64,000 bases of DNA from Sphaerisporangium perillae. Lineage in GTDB: Bacteria > Actinomycetota > Actinomycetes > Streptosporangiales > Streptosporangiaceae. Below are positions 54,955 to 63,593 of this stretch, one piece after another (within the stretch, counting starts at the first letter, position 1; each line of letters starts with the position of its first letter). Where the stretch lies: positions 93,217-157,216 of the forward strand of contig NZ_JALLPO010000025.1 of the NCBI RefSeq assembly GCF_023276435.1, in the 5' to 3' direction. The notes under the pieces were generated by a model. The model worked only from the letters and a program-made list of their open reading frames with translations. It was not told the origin of the DNA and did not search any database. Position numbers and translations under genes: made by a program.

Positions 54955-57891
54955 GCCACCCCCCGCGCTGAGCTCGCGTTGCAGGGTGAAGGCCTGGTGC
55001 AGGTAATCCCGCGCCAGGTCCGCCCGGCCCGCCGCCCGGTGCAGTTCGCCGAGCATCCGCGTCGCGCTGGCCTCCCCGCTGCGGTCGCCCAGCCGTTGGA
55101 AGATCGTTCGTGAGCGTTCGAGCTGCGCCGAGGCGTGCACCCGCTCGCCCCGTACCGCTCGCCGGTTGCCCAGGCTCTGCATGGCGTACGCGGCGCAGTG
55201 ACAGTCGCCGAGGCTCTCGAAGATGTCCAGTGCCTGGTCCTGGAACCGCATGGCGCGGTCGAAGTCGGCCGCCAGATCGTTCAACCGCCCGAAGTGGTTG
55301 AACACGCAGCCCTCCCTGTGCCGGTCGCCGAGCTCCCGCGCAAGCCGCAACGCCTCGTCCAGCCACCTCGCCGCCGCCTCCAGGTCGCCCGACTCCAGGC
55401 ACACCTTGCCGATCGCCTGCCGCGCATAGGCCTCACCCACCTGGTCGCCCATGCCGAGGAACATGCCGAGTGCCTGCTGGAAGCGCCTGAGCGACCTGAG
55501 GCGCCGGCCGCGGATCTGGTCCACGGCGCCGAGCCCGCAGATCGCGATCGCCTCGCCCCTGCGGTCCCCGAGCTGGTGGAACAGCCGGTACGACCGGTGG
55601 AACATCTCCACCGACTCGGCGTAGCCGTCCTGGTACAGGTAGACCTGGGCGAGACCGCGGAGCAGCGCCGCCTCGCCCCGCAGGTCCCCCTTCGCGCGCA
55701 CCGCCTCGAGCGCCATCTCGTGGGTGCTCCGCCAGGCGTCGTAGTGCCCGCGCAGATCGAAGTAGGGAACGAGGGAGGCGGCGAGGCCCCACGCCGAGTC
55801 CGCCATGCCCGCGTCGGCGGCCAGCCGTACCGTCCCGACCAGCGCCTCCCGCTCGGTGTCGAACCACGACAGCGGGTCGGAGGCGACCTGCCCGATGGTG
55901 ACCTCGGCCGGCTCCCAGCGGGTGGCCGTCGGGGACATCAGGCCGAAGACGGTGGTCGGCAGCCGCGCGGTGGCCTGCTCGGCGACCGCCAGCCACGCCC
56001 CGACCACCCGGCCGAGCGCCAGCCCTTCGGGGTCGGCGTACGCCTTCTCCCTGGCGCCGCAGCGGATGAGGTCGTGCAGCCGGTAGCGCGGCTGGCCGAT
56101 CGGATCGCTGCCCACCAGTTGCAGCAGGTTCGCGTCGACCAGGTCGTCCACCACGTCGTCCGCCCGATGACGGTCCAGCGCGGCGTCGACGACCCAGGCG
56201 GGCAGCGACTGCGGGCCGAGCAGGCCGAGCATCCGGAACGCCCGCGCGGCCTCCTCGGGCAGGAGCAGGTAACTGCGGTCCACGCTGGCCCGCACCTCCA
56301 GGTCCCCGACCCGCAGCTCGCTCAGCCGGCGGGCCTCGTCGTCCAGCCGCCGCTCCAGCAGGCGCAGCGACCACCCGGGCCGCGCGACGAGACGGGCTCC
56401 GGCGATCCTGATGGCGAGCGGCAGGTACCCGCAGGATCGGGCGATGCCCGACGCCGCTTCCCTCTCCCGCTCCAGCCGCTCGGCGCCCACGATCTTGCCG
56501 AGCAGCTCTTCCGCCTGCTCGGGGTCCAGCACGTCCAGCTCCACCTGGCGGGTCCCGGGCAGCTCGGTGATCCTGCGGCGGCTGGTGACCAGCACCGAGC
56601 ATCCGCTGCCGGGCAGCAGCGGGCGCACCTGCGCGGTGCTCGCCGCGTCGTCGAGCACGACCAGCATGCTGCGCCCCGACAGCAGCGACCGGTACAGCGC
56701 GGAGCGCTCGTGCACGCCGTCGGGCAGGGCGGCCTCGGCCACGCCGAGCGCGTGGAGCGCCTCCGCCAGCAGGTGGGCGGGGCCGGCCGGCGACAGCGAG
56801 GTGCCGGAGAGGTCCAGGTACAGCTGCCCGTCGGGGTAGCCGGCCCGTACCTCGTGCGCGCAGTGCACCGCCAGAGCGGACTTGCCCACGCCCGGCGGGC
56901 CGACGACGACGGTGATCGCCGGCGGCCCCGCCGTCCGTTCCGGTGACAGCGCCGCCACGAGCGCCGCCACATCATCCTGCCTGCCGGTGAAGTCGGGCAC
57001 GTCCGGCGGGAGCTGGTAGGGCGGGCACGGCTCGGACGCCACGGGATGCTCGGCGGCTCCGTTCTGCTCCGCCACCGCCTGCCCGCCCGCCGTGGGCGGG
57101 TCCTGCGGCACAGGCGGGTCCTGCGGCAGGGGCGGCTCGCCGGCCACCAGGACGGCGGCGTGGGTGCGGCGCAGCTCCACACCGGGCTCGATCCCGAGCT
57201 CCTCCACCAGCCGGTCGCGGATGGTCGTGTACGCGCGCAGCGCCTCCGCCTGCCGTCCGCTCCAGTGCAGGGCCAGCATGAGCTGCTGCCACAGGCCTTC
57301 GCGGAAGGGGTGGTCCACGAGCAGCCCGCGCAGCTCGGTTATCGCGCTGGTGTACTGCCCGAGGGACACGCGCATGGCCAGCAGTTCCTCGGCCACCGTG
57401 AGCCGGGCCTCCGCCAGGGGTGACAGGCGGCTGTCCCAGAGGGTGCTGCCCGGCAGGTCCGCCAGCGGCGCGCCGTGCCACAGGCTCAATGCCCGGCACA
57501 GCCGGTCCACCGCGTCCTGCGTGCGGCCGTCGGCGCGCGACCGCCGGCCGTCCTCGACGAGCTGCTCGAAGGTGAGCAGGTCGAGGTCCTCGGGGCGTAG
57601 TTCGATCATGTAGCCGGACTGCTGGGCGCGGATGGCCGTCCGGGCTCCCGCCTCGGCGAAGCCGGCCCGCAGGGAACTGACATAGGTCCGCAGGTTCTCG
57701 ACGGCCGACCGCGGCCGCCGGTCGGGCCACAGCACTTCGACGAGGAAGCTCGTGCTGACCACGCGGTTGGCGTGGAGCAGGAGAGTGGCCAGCAGCATCC
57801 GCGGTTTCGCGCCGCCGAGCCGCAGGGACTGCCCGTTGAGCCGGACATCCAGCGGTCCGAGGACGCTGAATGTGGGCTGATCAGCCATCAT
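54940..57891 (-). CDS. AfsR/SARP-type regulator with BTAD, NB-ARC and TPR regions
   Basis: 983 residues. An OmpR-like winged helix (residues ~5-95: FSVLGPLDVRLNGQSLRLGG, VSTSFLVEVLWPDRRPRSAV) and BTAD domain (~100-250, LDLLTFEQLVEDGRRSRADG) make the SARP unit. A linker rich in Pro/Gln follows. The NB-ARC ATPase has P-loop VVVGPPGVGKSALAVHCAHE near 330, MLVVLDDAAS (Walker B) and ending winged-helix. About five TPR repeats occupy ~700-970. Such regulators activate secondary-metabolite or developmental genes, and the ATPase/TPR part senses a signal. ATG 57891 or 57888. No biosynthetic cluster lies next to it in the window. Confidence 0.92.
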   Translation of the reverse strand: MMADQPTFSVLGPLDVRLNGQSLRLGGAKPRMLLATLLLHANRVVSTSFLVEVLWPDRRPRSAVENLRTYVSSLRAGFAEAGARTAIRAQQSGYMIELRPEDLDLLTFEQLVEDGRRSRADGRTQDAVDRLCRALSLWHGAPLADLPGSTLWDSRLSPLAEARLTVAEELLAMRVSLGQYTSAITELRGLLVDHPFREGLWQQLMLALHWSGRQAEALRAYTTIRDRLVEELGIEPGVELRRTHAAVLVAGEPPLPQDPPVPQDPPTAGGQAVAEQNGAAEHPVASEPCPPYQLPPDVPDFTGRQDDVAALVAALSPERTAGPPAITVVVGPPGVGKSALAVHCAHEVRAGYPDGQLYLDLSGTSLSPAGPAHLLAEALHALGVAEAALPDGVHERSALYRSLLSGRSMLVVLDDAASTAQVRPLLPGSGCSVLVTSRRRITELPGTRQVELDVLDPEQAEELLGKIVGAERLEREREAASGIARSCGYLPLAIRIAGARLVARPGWSLRLLERRLDDEARRLSELRVGDLEVRASVDRSYLLLPEEAARAFRMLGLLGPQSLPAWVVDAALDRHRADDVVDDLVDANLLQLVGSDPIGQPRYRLHDLIRCGAREKAYADPEGLALGRVVGAWLAVAEQATARLPTTVFGLMSPTATRWEPAEVTIGQVASDPLSWFDTEREALVGTVRLAADAGMADSAWGLAASLVPYFDLRGHYDAWRSTHEMALEAVRAKGDLRGEAALLRGLAQVYLYQDGYAESVEMFHRSYRLFHQLGDRRGEAIAICGLGAVDQIRGRRLRSLRRFQQALGMFLGMGDQVGEAYARQAIGKVCLESGDLEAAARWLDEALRLARELGDRHREGCVFNHFGRLNDLAADFDRAMRFQDQALDIFESLGDCHCAAYAMQSLGNRRAVRGERVHASAQLERSRTIFQRLGDRSGEASATRMLGELHRAAGRADLARDYLHQAFTLQRELSAGGGAARD

Positions 57892-58119
57892 GCCCGCTTC
57901 CGCTCCTTTGAGACTTTGCCACCGGTTAGGGGCTGGGTCATACGAAGCCTGGATCTTATTTGTATCCGTTTTGGACGTTTCTTATACGGCTTATCCGGAC
58001 GCTGTACGCCAAACGGACGCTTCGAAGCCGCCCTTCGGAGTTTCTCCCGAGAACGCCGTAACCGGTCCACGGAGTCGGAACCCAGCGCCGACCGGCCGGA
58101 GCTGCGAGAAAGGAACTGC
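57892..58119. promoter_or_regulatory. Divergent promoter region of SARP and M23 peptidase genes
   Basis: 228 nt with partial repeats of GGACG and TACG (about 57970-58020) at irregular spacing. They do not form the 11- or 22-bp spaced heptamers expected of a SARP site, so binding by the adjacent regulator is uncertain. Confidence 0.3.
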
Positions 58120-59016
58120 ATGAAGATCAAAGGATTGTTGACGGCGGGGGTCGCGCTGTTGCTCAGCTTCGCGGGCGGGGTCGCACTGGCTCCGAGCGCC
58201 AGCGCGGCAGGGCCCCGCCCGAACTTCCAGATGCCCTTCCCCTGTAACCAGTCATGGACCGGCAACTCCAGCGCCAGCAGCGCCCACCAGTCCTGGGAGA
58301 TCGACTGGAACCGGGGCAGCACGGCGGACGCCGACCTCGGCGACACGGTCGTCGCCGCCGCGGCCGGCACGGTCGTCATATCGGCCCACCAGGGCTCGAC
58401 CAACGGCTTCGGCAACCTCGTGAAGATCGACCACGGCGGCGGATGGTCGACGTACTACGCCCACCTTCGCGTCCGCTCCGTGAGCGTCGGCGCGCAGGTC
58501 TCGCAGGGCGAGAAGATCGGCGAGGTGGGCAACACCAGCAAGCCGGGCAACAACATCTCGCCCCACCTGCACTATGAGGTGCGGACCACCGACACCTCCT
58601 ACCCCGCCAACATCCAGAAGGCCGTCTTCAACGGGACCACGTTCGGTTACCCCATTCAGACGCTGACCTCGCACAACTGCTCCGGCAGCAACAACCCCTA
58701 CTCGCCGGAAGAGGTCTGCGGCAGCGGCTACAGCGTCATCGACTCGGCGGCCCTGGGCTCGGCGGGCAGGGTCTACCTGCTCTACAACACCTCCAACGCC
58801 TACAACTGCGTGGCCACGATCAAGAGCACGTCGGTGGGCAGCGCCACCGCGACCTCCGCCTACTTGGAGGTCCAGGGCAAGAGCCGGATCACCGACTCGG
58901 GCAACTTCTCCTACTACGCGGGTCCTGTACGCGCCTCGGCCTCCAACACCTGCGTCAAGTGGGGCGGCAAGGCCGGCTCCTCCACCTACGACAGCGCCTT
59001 CGAGCACTGCGGCTGA
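58120..59016 (+). CDS. Secreted M23 peptidase (LytM type)
   Basis: 298 residues. Signal peptide to about residue 35 (LLTAGVALLLSFAGGVALAP, then SASA-A). The M23 zinc site shows SAHQSWEIDWN (HxxxxD) and ISPHLHYEVR (HxH); GNLVKIDHGGGWSTYYAHL lies between. The catalytic region spans ~55-200. The C-terminal ~95 residues (SPEEVCGSGYSVIDSAALGS onward) contain four Cys and resemble a small carbohydrate-binding or beta-sandwich module seen after actinobacterial M23 domains. It should cleave peptidoglycan peptide bridges or foreign proteins outside the cell. ATG 58120 has AAAGGA upstream. A stem-loop follows. Confidence 0.92.
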   Translation: MKIKGLLTAGVALLLSFAGGVALAPSASAAGPRPNFQMPFPCNQSWTGNSSASSAHQSWEIDWNRGSTADADLGDTVVAAAAGTVVISAHQGSTNGFGNLVKIDHGGGWSTYYAHLRVRSVSVGAQVSQGEKIGEVGNTSKPGNNISPHLHYEVRTTDTSYPANIQKAVFNGTTFGYPIQTLTSHNCSGSNNPYSPEEVCGSGYSVIDSAALGSAGRVYLLYNTSNAYNCVATIKSTSVGSATATSAYLEVQGKSRITDSGNFSYYAGPVRASASNTCVKWGGKAGSSTYDSAFEHCG

Positions 59017-59098
59017 CCGATCCGCCTCGGCGAGCATTCCGCGCGCCGAACGGATCTTGACGGGTAATCGGTAAAGCCCCTGATCCCGGCAGGAAACC

Positions 59099-59136
59099 GG
59101 CCGCCGAATCGGCCCGGGAAACCGAATCCGGCGGCC
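59099..59136. terminator. Imperfect hairpin after peptidase gene
   Basis: GGCCGCCGAATCGG pairs with CCGAATCCGGCGGCC with one bulge, loop about 9 nt; 83 nt after the peptidase stop. Confidence 0.45.
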
Positions 59137-59181
59137 ACTCCCGCCGTGGAATCCCCTGCGGGATCACCCAGCGAAGATCCT

Positions 59182-59218
59182 GCGAGGCCACTTCCATCAC
59201 CACCGGAAGTGGCCTCGC
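59182..59218. terminator. Perfect 14-bp stem-loop between convergent genes
   Basis: GCGAGGCCACTTCC and GGAAGTGGCCTCGC, 9-nt loop, between the M23 gene and the minus-strand MFS gene. A strong bidirectional terminator candidate, without T-run. Confidence 0.65.
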
Positions 59219-59367
59219 GCCATGCGATACGAGCCACTCGAATACCACCTGCGGGACATTCGTCCCCGCTCGTCCCGGGCAAGGACGGACAGTGGCTCAG
59301 GCGCGGCGGGTGGAACGGGACACCGTCCCAGTACACCCGGGACAGGGTCGGCGCTTGGCGTTCCGCG

Positions 59368-60582
59368 TCAGCGCGTGCGGGCGGCCCAGCGGGCCAGGGC
59401 GGGTACGGGCAGCGAGCACGCGAGGAAGACGGCCGCGACCAGCAGCCAGCCCCACGCGGCGAGCGTCGTGAGCGCGAGGGTGAAGACGGCGGGCGCGAAC
59501 ATCTGCACCGTCGCGGTGGCCGCCTCGGAGACGCCCTGATAGGCGCCCCGGGCGTCCTCCCGCATGAGCTCCACCGACAGGCCCCAGCTCCCGCCGACGA
59601 ACCCCAGCTCGCCGGCGAGGTGGAACAGCGCGGCGAGGGTCACCACCGCGATCGCCCCCGCGCCCGAACGCCCAGCCGTGGTCGCGAGCAGCACGCAGCT
59701 GACGGCCAGGAACGCGCCCGCCCAGACGGTGGTGCGCGCCGCCCGCGCCGTCGTCCCGGTGAACCTGGTGACCGAAATCTGCAGCGCCGCGATGCCCACC
59801 GAGCTGATCACCACGACCACGCCGCTCAGCGACAGCGGCAGCCGCGTGGCGTTCGCGATCCACAGCGGCAGGCCCGTCGACAGCATCGCCCAGCACAGCG
59901 ACAGCACGGACGTCGCACCCACGACGGCGAGGTAGGGGCGGTCACGCAGGACGATCCGGACGCGGGGCCACGGTCCGCGCTCGCCCCGGCCACCGGGCGA
60001 CGCGACGGTGGCGGTGAGCACGGCCAGCACCGCGAAGCTGAGCACATTGCCTCCGATGGCCACCAGGTACGCGGACGGGCGGTCGGCGGCGAGCACCAGC
60101 GCTCCCGCGCCCGCTCCCACCGCGTAGCCGACGTGCTGGGCGACCCGCTGCCGGGCGAGCGCCCCCACCCGGGCCTGCGTACCGGTTACCAGCCCGGCGA
60201 CCAGGGCGGTTCGGACGGCGGAGGCCCCGTTGGCGGGCGCCACGAAGAAGGTCGTGACCAGGACGAGCATCCACGGATCGCGGACCAGCGTGTATGAGGC
60301 CATGGCCAGCCCGCGGAGCACCGTGATGGTGACGAGGATGGCGCGCGGGTCGAACCGGTCGGCCATGGCCCCGAGCGGCATCGCCGTCACGAGCCCGACG
60401 CCGCCGGCCACCGCCATGGCGAGTCCCACCATGGCCGGTGGGAGGTGCAGCACGCGGGTGAAGTACAGGGCCCAGATGGTGAACCACAGCCCGTCGCCCA
60501 GCGCCGAGATGCCCCGCCCCCACATCAGGCGTCCGAGCCCCGCCGCTTCGTACTCGACCTGCCGGGCGGGGGCGACGACCAT
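59368..60582 (-). CDS. MFS transporter (12-TM)
   Basis: 404 residues with about 12 membrane helices. WGRGISALGDGLWFTIWALY, then PLGAMADRFDPRAILV carries the motif A-like loop; ELMREDARGAYQGVSEAATA lies late in the chain. It resembles drug or metabolite exporters of the multidrug H+ antiporter type. ATG 60582 is the first ATG. It is divergent from an ArsR regulator, which commonly represses such transporters. Substrate unknown. Confidence 0.87.
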   Translation of the reverse strand: MVVAPARQVEYEAAGLGRLMWGRGISALGDGLWFTIWALYFTRVLHLPPAMVGLAMAVAGGVGLVTAMPLGAMADRFDPRAILVTITVLRGLAMASYTLVRDPWMLVLVTTFFVAPANGASAVRTALVAGLVTGTQARVGALARQRVAQHVGYAVGAGAGALVLAADRPSAYLVAIGGNVLSFAVLAVLTATVASPGGRGERGPWPRVRIVLRDRPYLAVVGATSVLSLCWAMLSTGLPLWIANATRLPLSLSGVVVVISSVGIAALQISVTRFTGTTARAARTTVWAGAFLAVSCVLLATTAGRSGAGAIAVVTLAALFHLAGELGFVGGSWGLSVELMREDARGAYQGVSEAATATVQMFAPAVFTLALTTLAAWGWLLVAAVFLACSLPVPALARWAARTR

Positions 60583-60805
60583 TGCTCAACCACCTTTCAT
60601 TGCTCCCTTAATGGTGAATGTATCGATATCTGAGGCATCCAAACAACCACCATTCACGAACCCATGAATCTTGATAGGATGACCGGCGAACCGGCGACTT
60701 GCTCGTAGGTCGTGGAAGGGCGGCGCGACGACCCGGCGGTCACTGGGCGCCCGCGACGATCGGTATCCATCGGTGACAGCGGTCATCGGCAGGCGAGGAG
60801 GCCCC
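60583..60805. promoter_or_regulatory. Divergent promoter region MFS/ArsR
   Basis: 223 nt, AT-rich near 60600-60680. GTGAATG (60614-60620) and CATTCAC (60651-60657) are inverted 7-bp arms flanking TATCGATA (60621-60628). These could be ArsR-type operators overlapping the MFS promoter. Confidence 0.45.
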
Positions 60806-61525
60806 ATGGGGAGATGGGTGGACTCGGCGGATCCGGTTCTGGGGTCCGCCATCTCCCTCGCCCGGGAGCTCGCCGACCCCGTGCGCCTGACCGCGCTACA
60901 GCTCCTGTCGGCCGAAGGGCCGCACACGCTCAGCCAGCTCGCCGACGTCCTCGGCATCTCCGCACCGCGCCTGAGCAACCACCTGGCCCGCCTGCGTGCC
61001 GCCGGGCTGGTCACCGTCGAGCACACCGGCCGGCACGCGGTCTACCAGGTGGCCTCTCCCGGCCTCGGCGACGTACTGACCGCGCTGGCCCGCTACGCCC
61101 GCGCCGACCTGGCCGCCCGTCCCGACCGCCCGCCGAGTGCGGACGACGTCGCCCACACCTGCTACGACCACGCCGCCGGACTGCTGGGCGTGTCGGTCTT
61201 CAGCGCGCTCATCGAGCGCGGTGCCCTCCAGCCGCCCGACGGCCGTGACAGCGCGCTCGCCTTGGGTGGCGACCCGGCCTTCTTCGCCGAGCTCGGCGTG
61301 GACCTGGCCACGGTCGACACCCGCCGCCGCAAGCTCGCCACGGCATGCCTGGACCGCGCCCACCGCCTCCCCCACCTGGGCGGCGCGCTAGGCAAGGCGG
61401 TACTCGACGCCTTCATCGCCCGAGGGCTGATCGAGGCACACGAAGGCACCCGCGAGCTGACCGTGACGCCTCGCGGCACCACCGAACTCCCCGCCCTGCT
61501 GCCGGCCTTCACACCATCCACCTGA
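60806..61525 (+). CDS. ArsR-family regulator with C-terminal extension
   Basis: 239 residues. A winged helix at ~20-90 (ELADPVRLTALQLLSAEGPH, then LSQLADVLGISAPRLSNHLA), followed by a ~145-residue domain (VAHTCYDHAAGLLGVSVFSA, LDRAHRLPHLGGALGKAVLD) found in the DUF-type extended ArsR proteins of actinobacteria. Cys and His in DVAHTCYDH could bind a ligand or metal. ATG 60806 follows AGGAGG. Divergent from the MFS exporter, so probably its repressor. Confidence 0.87.
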   Translation: MGRWVDSADPVLGSAISLARELADPVRLTALQLLSAEGPHTLSQLADVLGISAPRLSNHLARLRAAGLVTVEHTGRHAVYQVASPGLGDVLTALARYARADLAARPDRPPSADDVAHTCYDHAAGLLGVSVFSALIERGALQPPDGRDSALALGGDPAFFAELGVDLATVDTRRRKLATACLDRAHRLPHLGGALGKAVLDAFIARGLIEAHEGTRELTVTPRGTTELPALLPAFTPST

Positions 61526-61696
61526 CTCAGCACAGCACGACCGGCAGTCGGCTCAGGTGCCCGTACGACCGGAAGGGCAACGGCCGACATTCCCTCCGTA
61601 GGGGGTTCTCCCGCATGTCCAGATAAGGACGCGCGGACAACCGGCGACCACCGTGGATGGTCGTGCTTATGCACATTCACGGTCAAAGGAGTCGCC

Positions 61697-61957
61697 TTGC
61701 GCGTCCGTTCCTTGCTATCAGCCGCCGCACTCGCCGCCGGCCTGGTAGTCACCCCGGTCGCCGCTGGAGCCGCCGACGCCGCCACGACGGCCACCGCCTG
61801 CCAGTACAAGCGCGTCGGCAACCACTGGAACTGCATCACCCCGGGCGCGTTCTGCCCGGCCGCCGCCCACGGCAAGTATGGCTACGCCAAGGTCACCCAC
61901 CGCCAGTACACGTGCAAGTACCGCTCCGGTGACATCCGCTGGCGCTGGCTGCGATAG
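61697..61957 (+). CDS. Small secreted cysteine protein, TTG start
   Basis: 86 residues. Signal peptide MRVRSLLSAAALAAGLVVTP with cleavage near AGA-ADA; the mature part (~60 residues) has four Cys (CQYKRVGNHWNCITPGAFC, YTCKYRS), enough for two disulfides, and is basic with a C-terminal WRWLR. TTG 61697 has AAAGGAG 7 nt upstream. Small stable secreted proteins of this kind are common in actinomycetes and mostly uncharacterised. It stands alone between gene-poor flanks. Confidence 0.7.
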   Translation: MRVRSLLSAAALAAGLVVTPVAAGAADAATTATACQYKRVGNHWNCITPGAFCPAAAHGKYGYAKVTHRQYTCKYRSGDIRWRWLR

Positions 61958-62059
61958 CGCACGAGCCACCGGCCGCCCCCGGCCCCCATACCGGCGGGCC
62001 GGGGCATCCCGCCGCTTACCGAGGGGCCAGGGCTCAACAGTCGAGCACCTGGCCCCTCG

Positions 62060-63220
62060 TCAGGCACGGCCTCGGCGTGACGAGGCGACCCGGCCGGCGG
62101 CGAAGAGCAGGGCGACCGCGCCGAGGACCAGGACCAGTTGGCCGACCAGGTTCGCGGCGTCCGCGTTGCCCTCCAGAGCCAACAGGACGAACCCGGCCCA
62201 GGCGTACGTCAGCAGCGCGCCGCCGCCCAGGGCGAACCGGTGGACCGCCGCCCAGCCCGTGCGCCGCGACCACCGGACGACCAGGACGGCCATCACCGCG
62301 AGCAGCACGATCCCGATCCCCGCGCCCCACCAGCTCTCCGGCCGGACGACGAACACACTCGACGCGACGAACGCGACCGTCCCCACAACCCAAGGATTCG
62401 GCGCACGCCCCCTGCCCTCCAATCCGGACCGACCGTCCTCCAGCCCAGACCGGCCCTCCTCCGGCCCGGATCGCCCGTCCTCCCGCCCGGACCGGCCGTT
62501 CTCCGGCCCTGGACGTCCGTAGTCCGGCCCGCGGCGCCTTCCGAGGGCGAACGCCGAACCGATCAGGGCGACAATCAGGGCGCCGGCACCGAGCAGCCGC
62601 GGCACCGGCGCGAGAAAGCTCGACACGTGATCGGCGAAGATGGCGGCGGAGCCGAGCAGGAAGATCACACAGGTCATCGTCAGACCGACCCTGCCCAACC
62701 AGGGCGTGGTCCTGCGCCCCGGTACAAGCGACTCGACGATGACGATCGGGACCCCGATGCTCCAGATCGCGTGCCCTGCGATGAAGGTCTCCGCGTAGAA
62801 GGCACTGACACCGAGCACCGGGACATGCGCGACGCTCTGGAAGTCGTAACCCTCGTCGAAGGACGGGTTGAACAGCGACTGGTCCAGCAAGCCCGCTTCG
62901 AGCAGTCCGTAGGCCGCCGCCAGCAGCATGATGGTGGGCCAGCCTCGCCCGGTCCGGCGCGCCACCTCACGGATGATGAGCGCTCCACCGCCGTACATCG
63001 GCGCGAGGATGAGCACACCCGCGATCTCGGCGGGAGGGATGTTGCCGAGCAGGTACTCGGCGACCAGCGGGGTGAGAAAGAACAGCCCGAAGGCGGGCGC
63101 GAATCGTGCCAGCATCCGCGGCCGACGGGAGGTCGCCGAGCCGGAGCCGGTCATGCGATCGAGGAAGGCCATGAGCCCACCGGGCGGGCGATCCCTGGGT
63201 GACGCGACGAAATCGGACAT
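62060..63220 (-). CDS. Polytopic membrane protein of unknown function
   Basis: 386 residues with about ten membrane helices. FAPAFGLFFLTPLVAEYLLG then GGGALIIREVARRTGRGWPT, ending LVLGAVALLFAAGRVASSRR. It has EVARRTGRGWP-like residues reminiscent of some CAAX-protease (CPBP) proteins, but the catalytic Glu-Glu/His motifs are not evident. A hydrophilic loop of seven-residue repeats (GRSG-E/D-type) splits it near residue 245. ATG 63220 is the first start; a later in-frame ATG at ~63172 is possible. Confidence 0.65.
   Translation of the reverse strand: MSDFVASPRDRPPGGLMAFLDRMTGSGSATSRRPRMLARFAPAFGLFFLTPLVAEYLLGNIPPAEIAGVLILAPMYGGGALIIREVARRTGRGWPTIMLLAAAYGLLEAGLLDQSLFNPSFDEGYDFQSVAHVPVLGVSAFYAETFIAGHAIWSIGVPIVIVESLVPGRRTTPWLGRVGLTMTCVIFLLGSAAIFADHVSSFLAPVPRLLGAGALIVALIGSAFALGRRRGPDYGRPGPENGRSGREDGRSGPEEGRSGLEDGRSGLEGRGRAPNPWVVGTVAFVASSVFVVRPESWWGAGIGIVLLAVMAVLVVRWSRRTGWAAVHRFALGGGALLTYAWAGFVLLALEGNADAANLVGQLVLVLGAVALLFAAGRVASSRRGRA
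62415..62516. repeat. In-frame 21-bp minisatellite in membrane protein gene
   Basis: About five units of 21 bp encoding GPENGRS, GREDGRS, GPEEGRS, GLEDGRS and GLEGRG. It is in a cytoplasmic-type loop between helices, where length variation is tolerable. Confidence 0.85.
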
Positions 63221-63593
63221 GATCGAACGCTAGAGGCCGCGACCGCGCCGGCGGATCGGCCGTCCGGATCCGTCCTCTCAACCGTCGTAGTCCCTCAAGC
63301 AGACCACGCCCACCGAAAGTACCGACCACCACGACTTCGGTACCGACGACGCCCGAGGACCCGGAACTGGGAGACCGGCAGCGCGTGGCTTGGGGGCGCG
63401 AGTGTTGCCGTTGGGGGTGCGATGGCGCGTCACCAACCGGCTCAGGTAGTGTTGCGGCCCCAAGCAGGGAACGTACCGAGGAGGTGAGCCCCATCACCGC
63501 TGTACCAGGTCGGGTGCTCCCATCTCACGGCCGTGCGGTCCGCCTGACATAGGTGACCCAGGGAGCGCCCACAAGGCATCCCGAAAGGCTCCC
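63221..63593. other. Divergent intergenic region, no gene seen
   Basis: 373 nt between the membrane protein start and the methyltransferase start. No family-like frame was found. It must contain promoters for both. Confidence 0.35.

Noticed and set aside
57961..58030. SARP heptamer binding repeats upstream of the M23 peptidase
   Set aside because: GGACG words occur at 24- and 18-nt spacing, not 11 or 22, so they do not fit known SARP sites.
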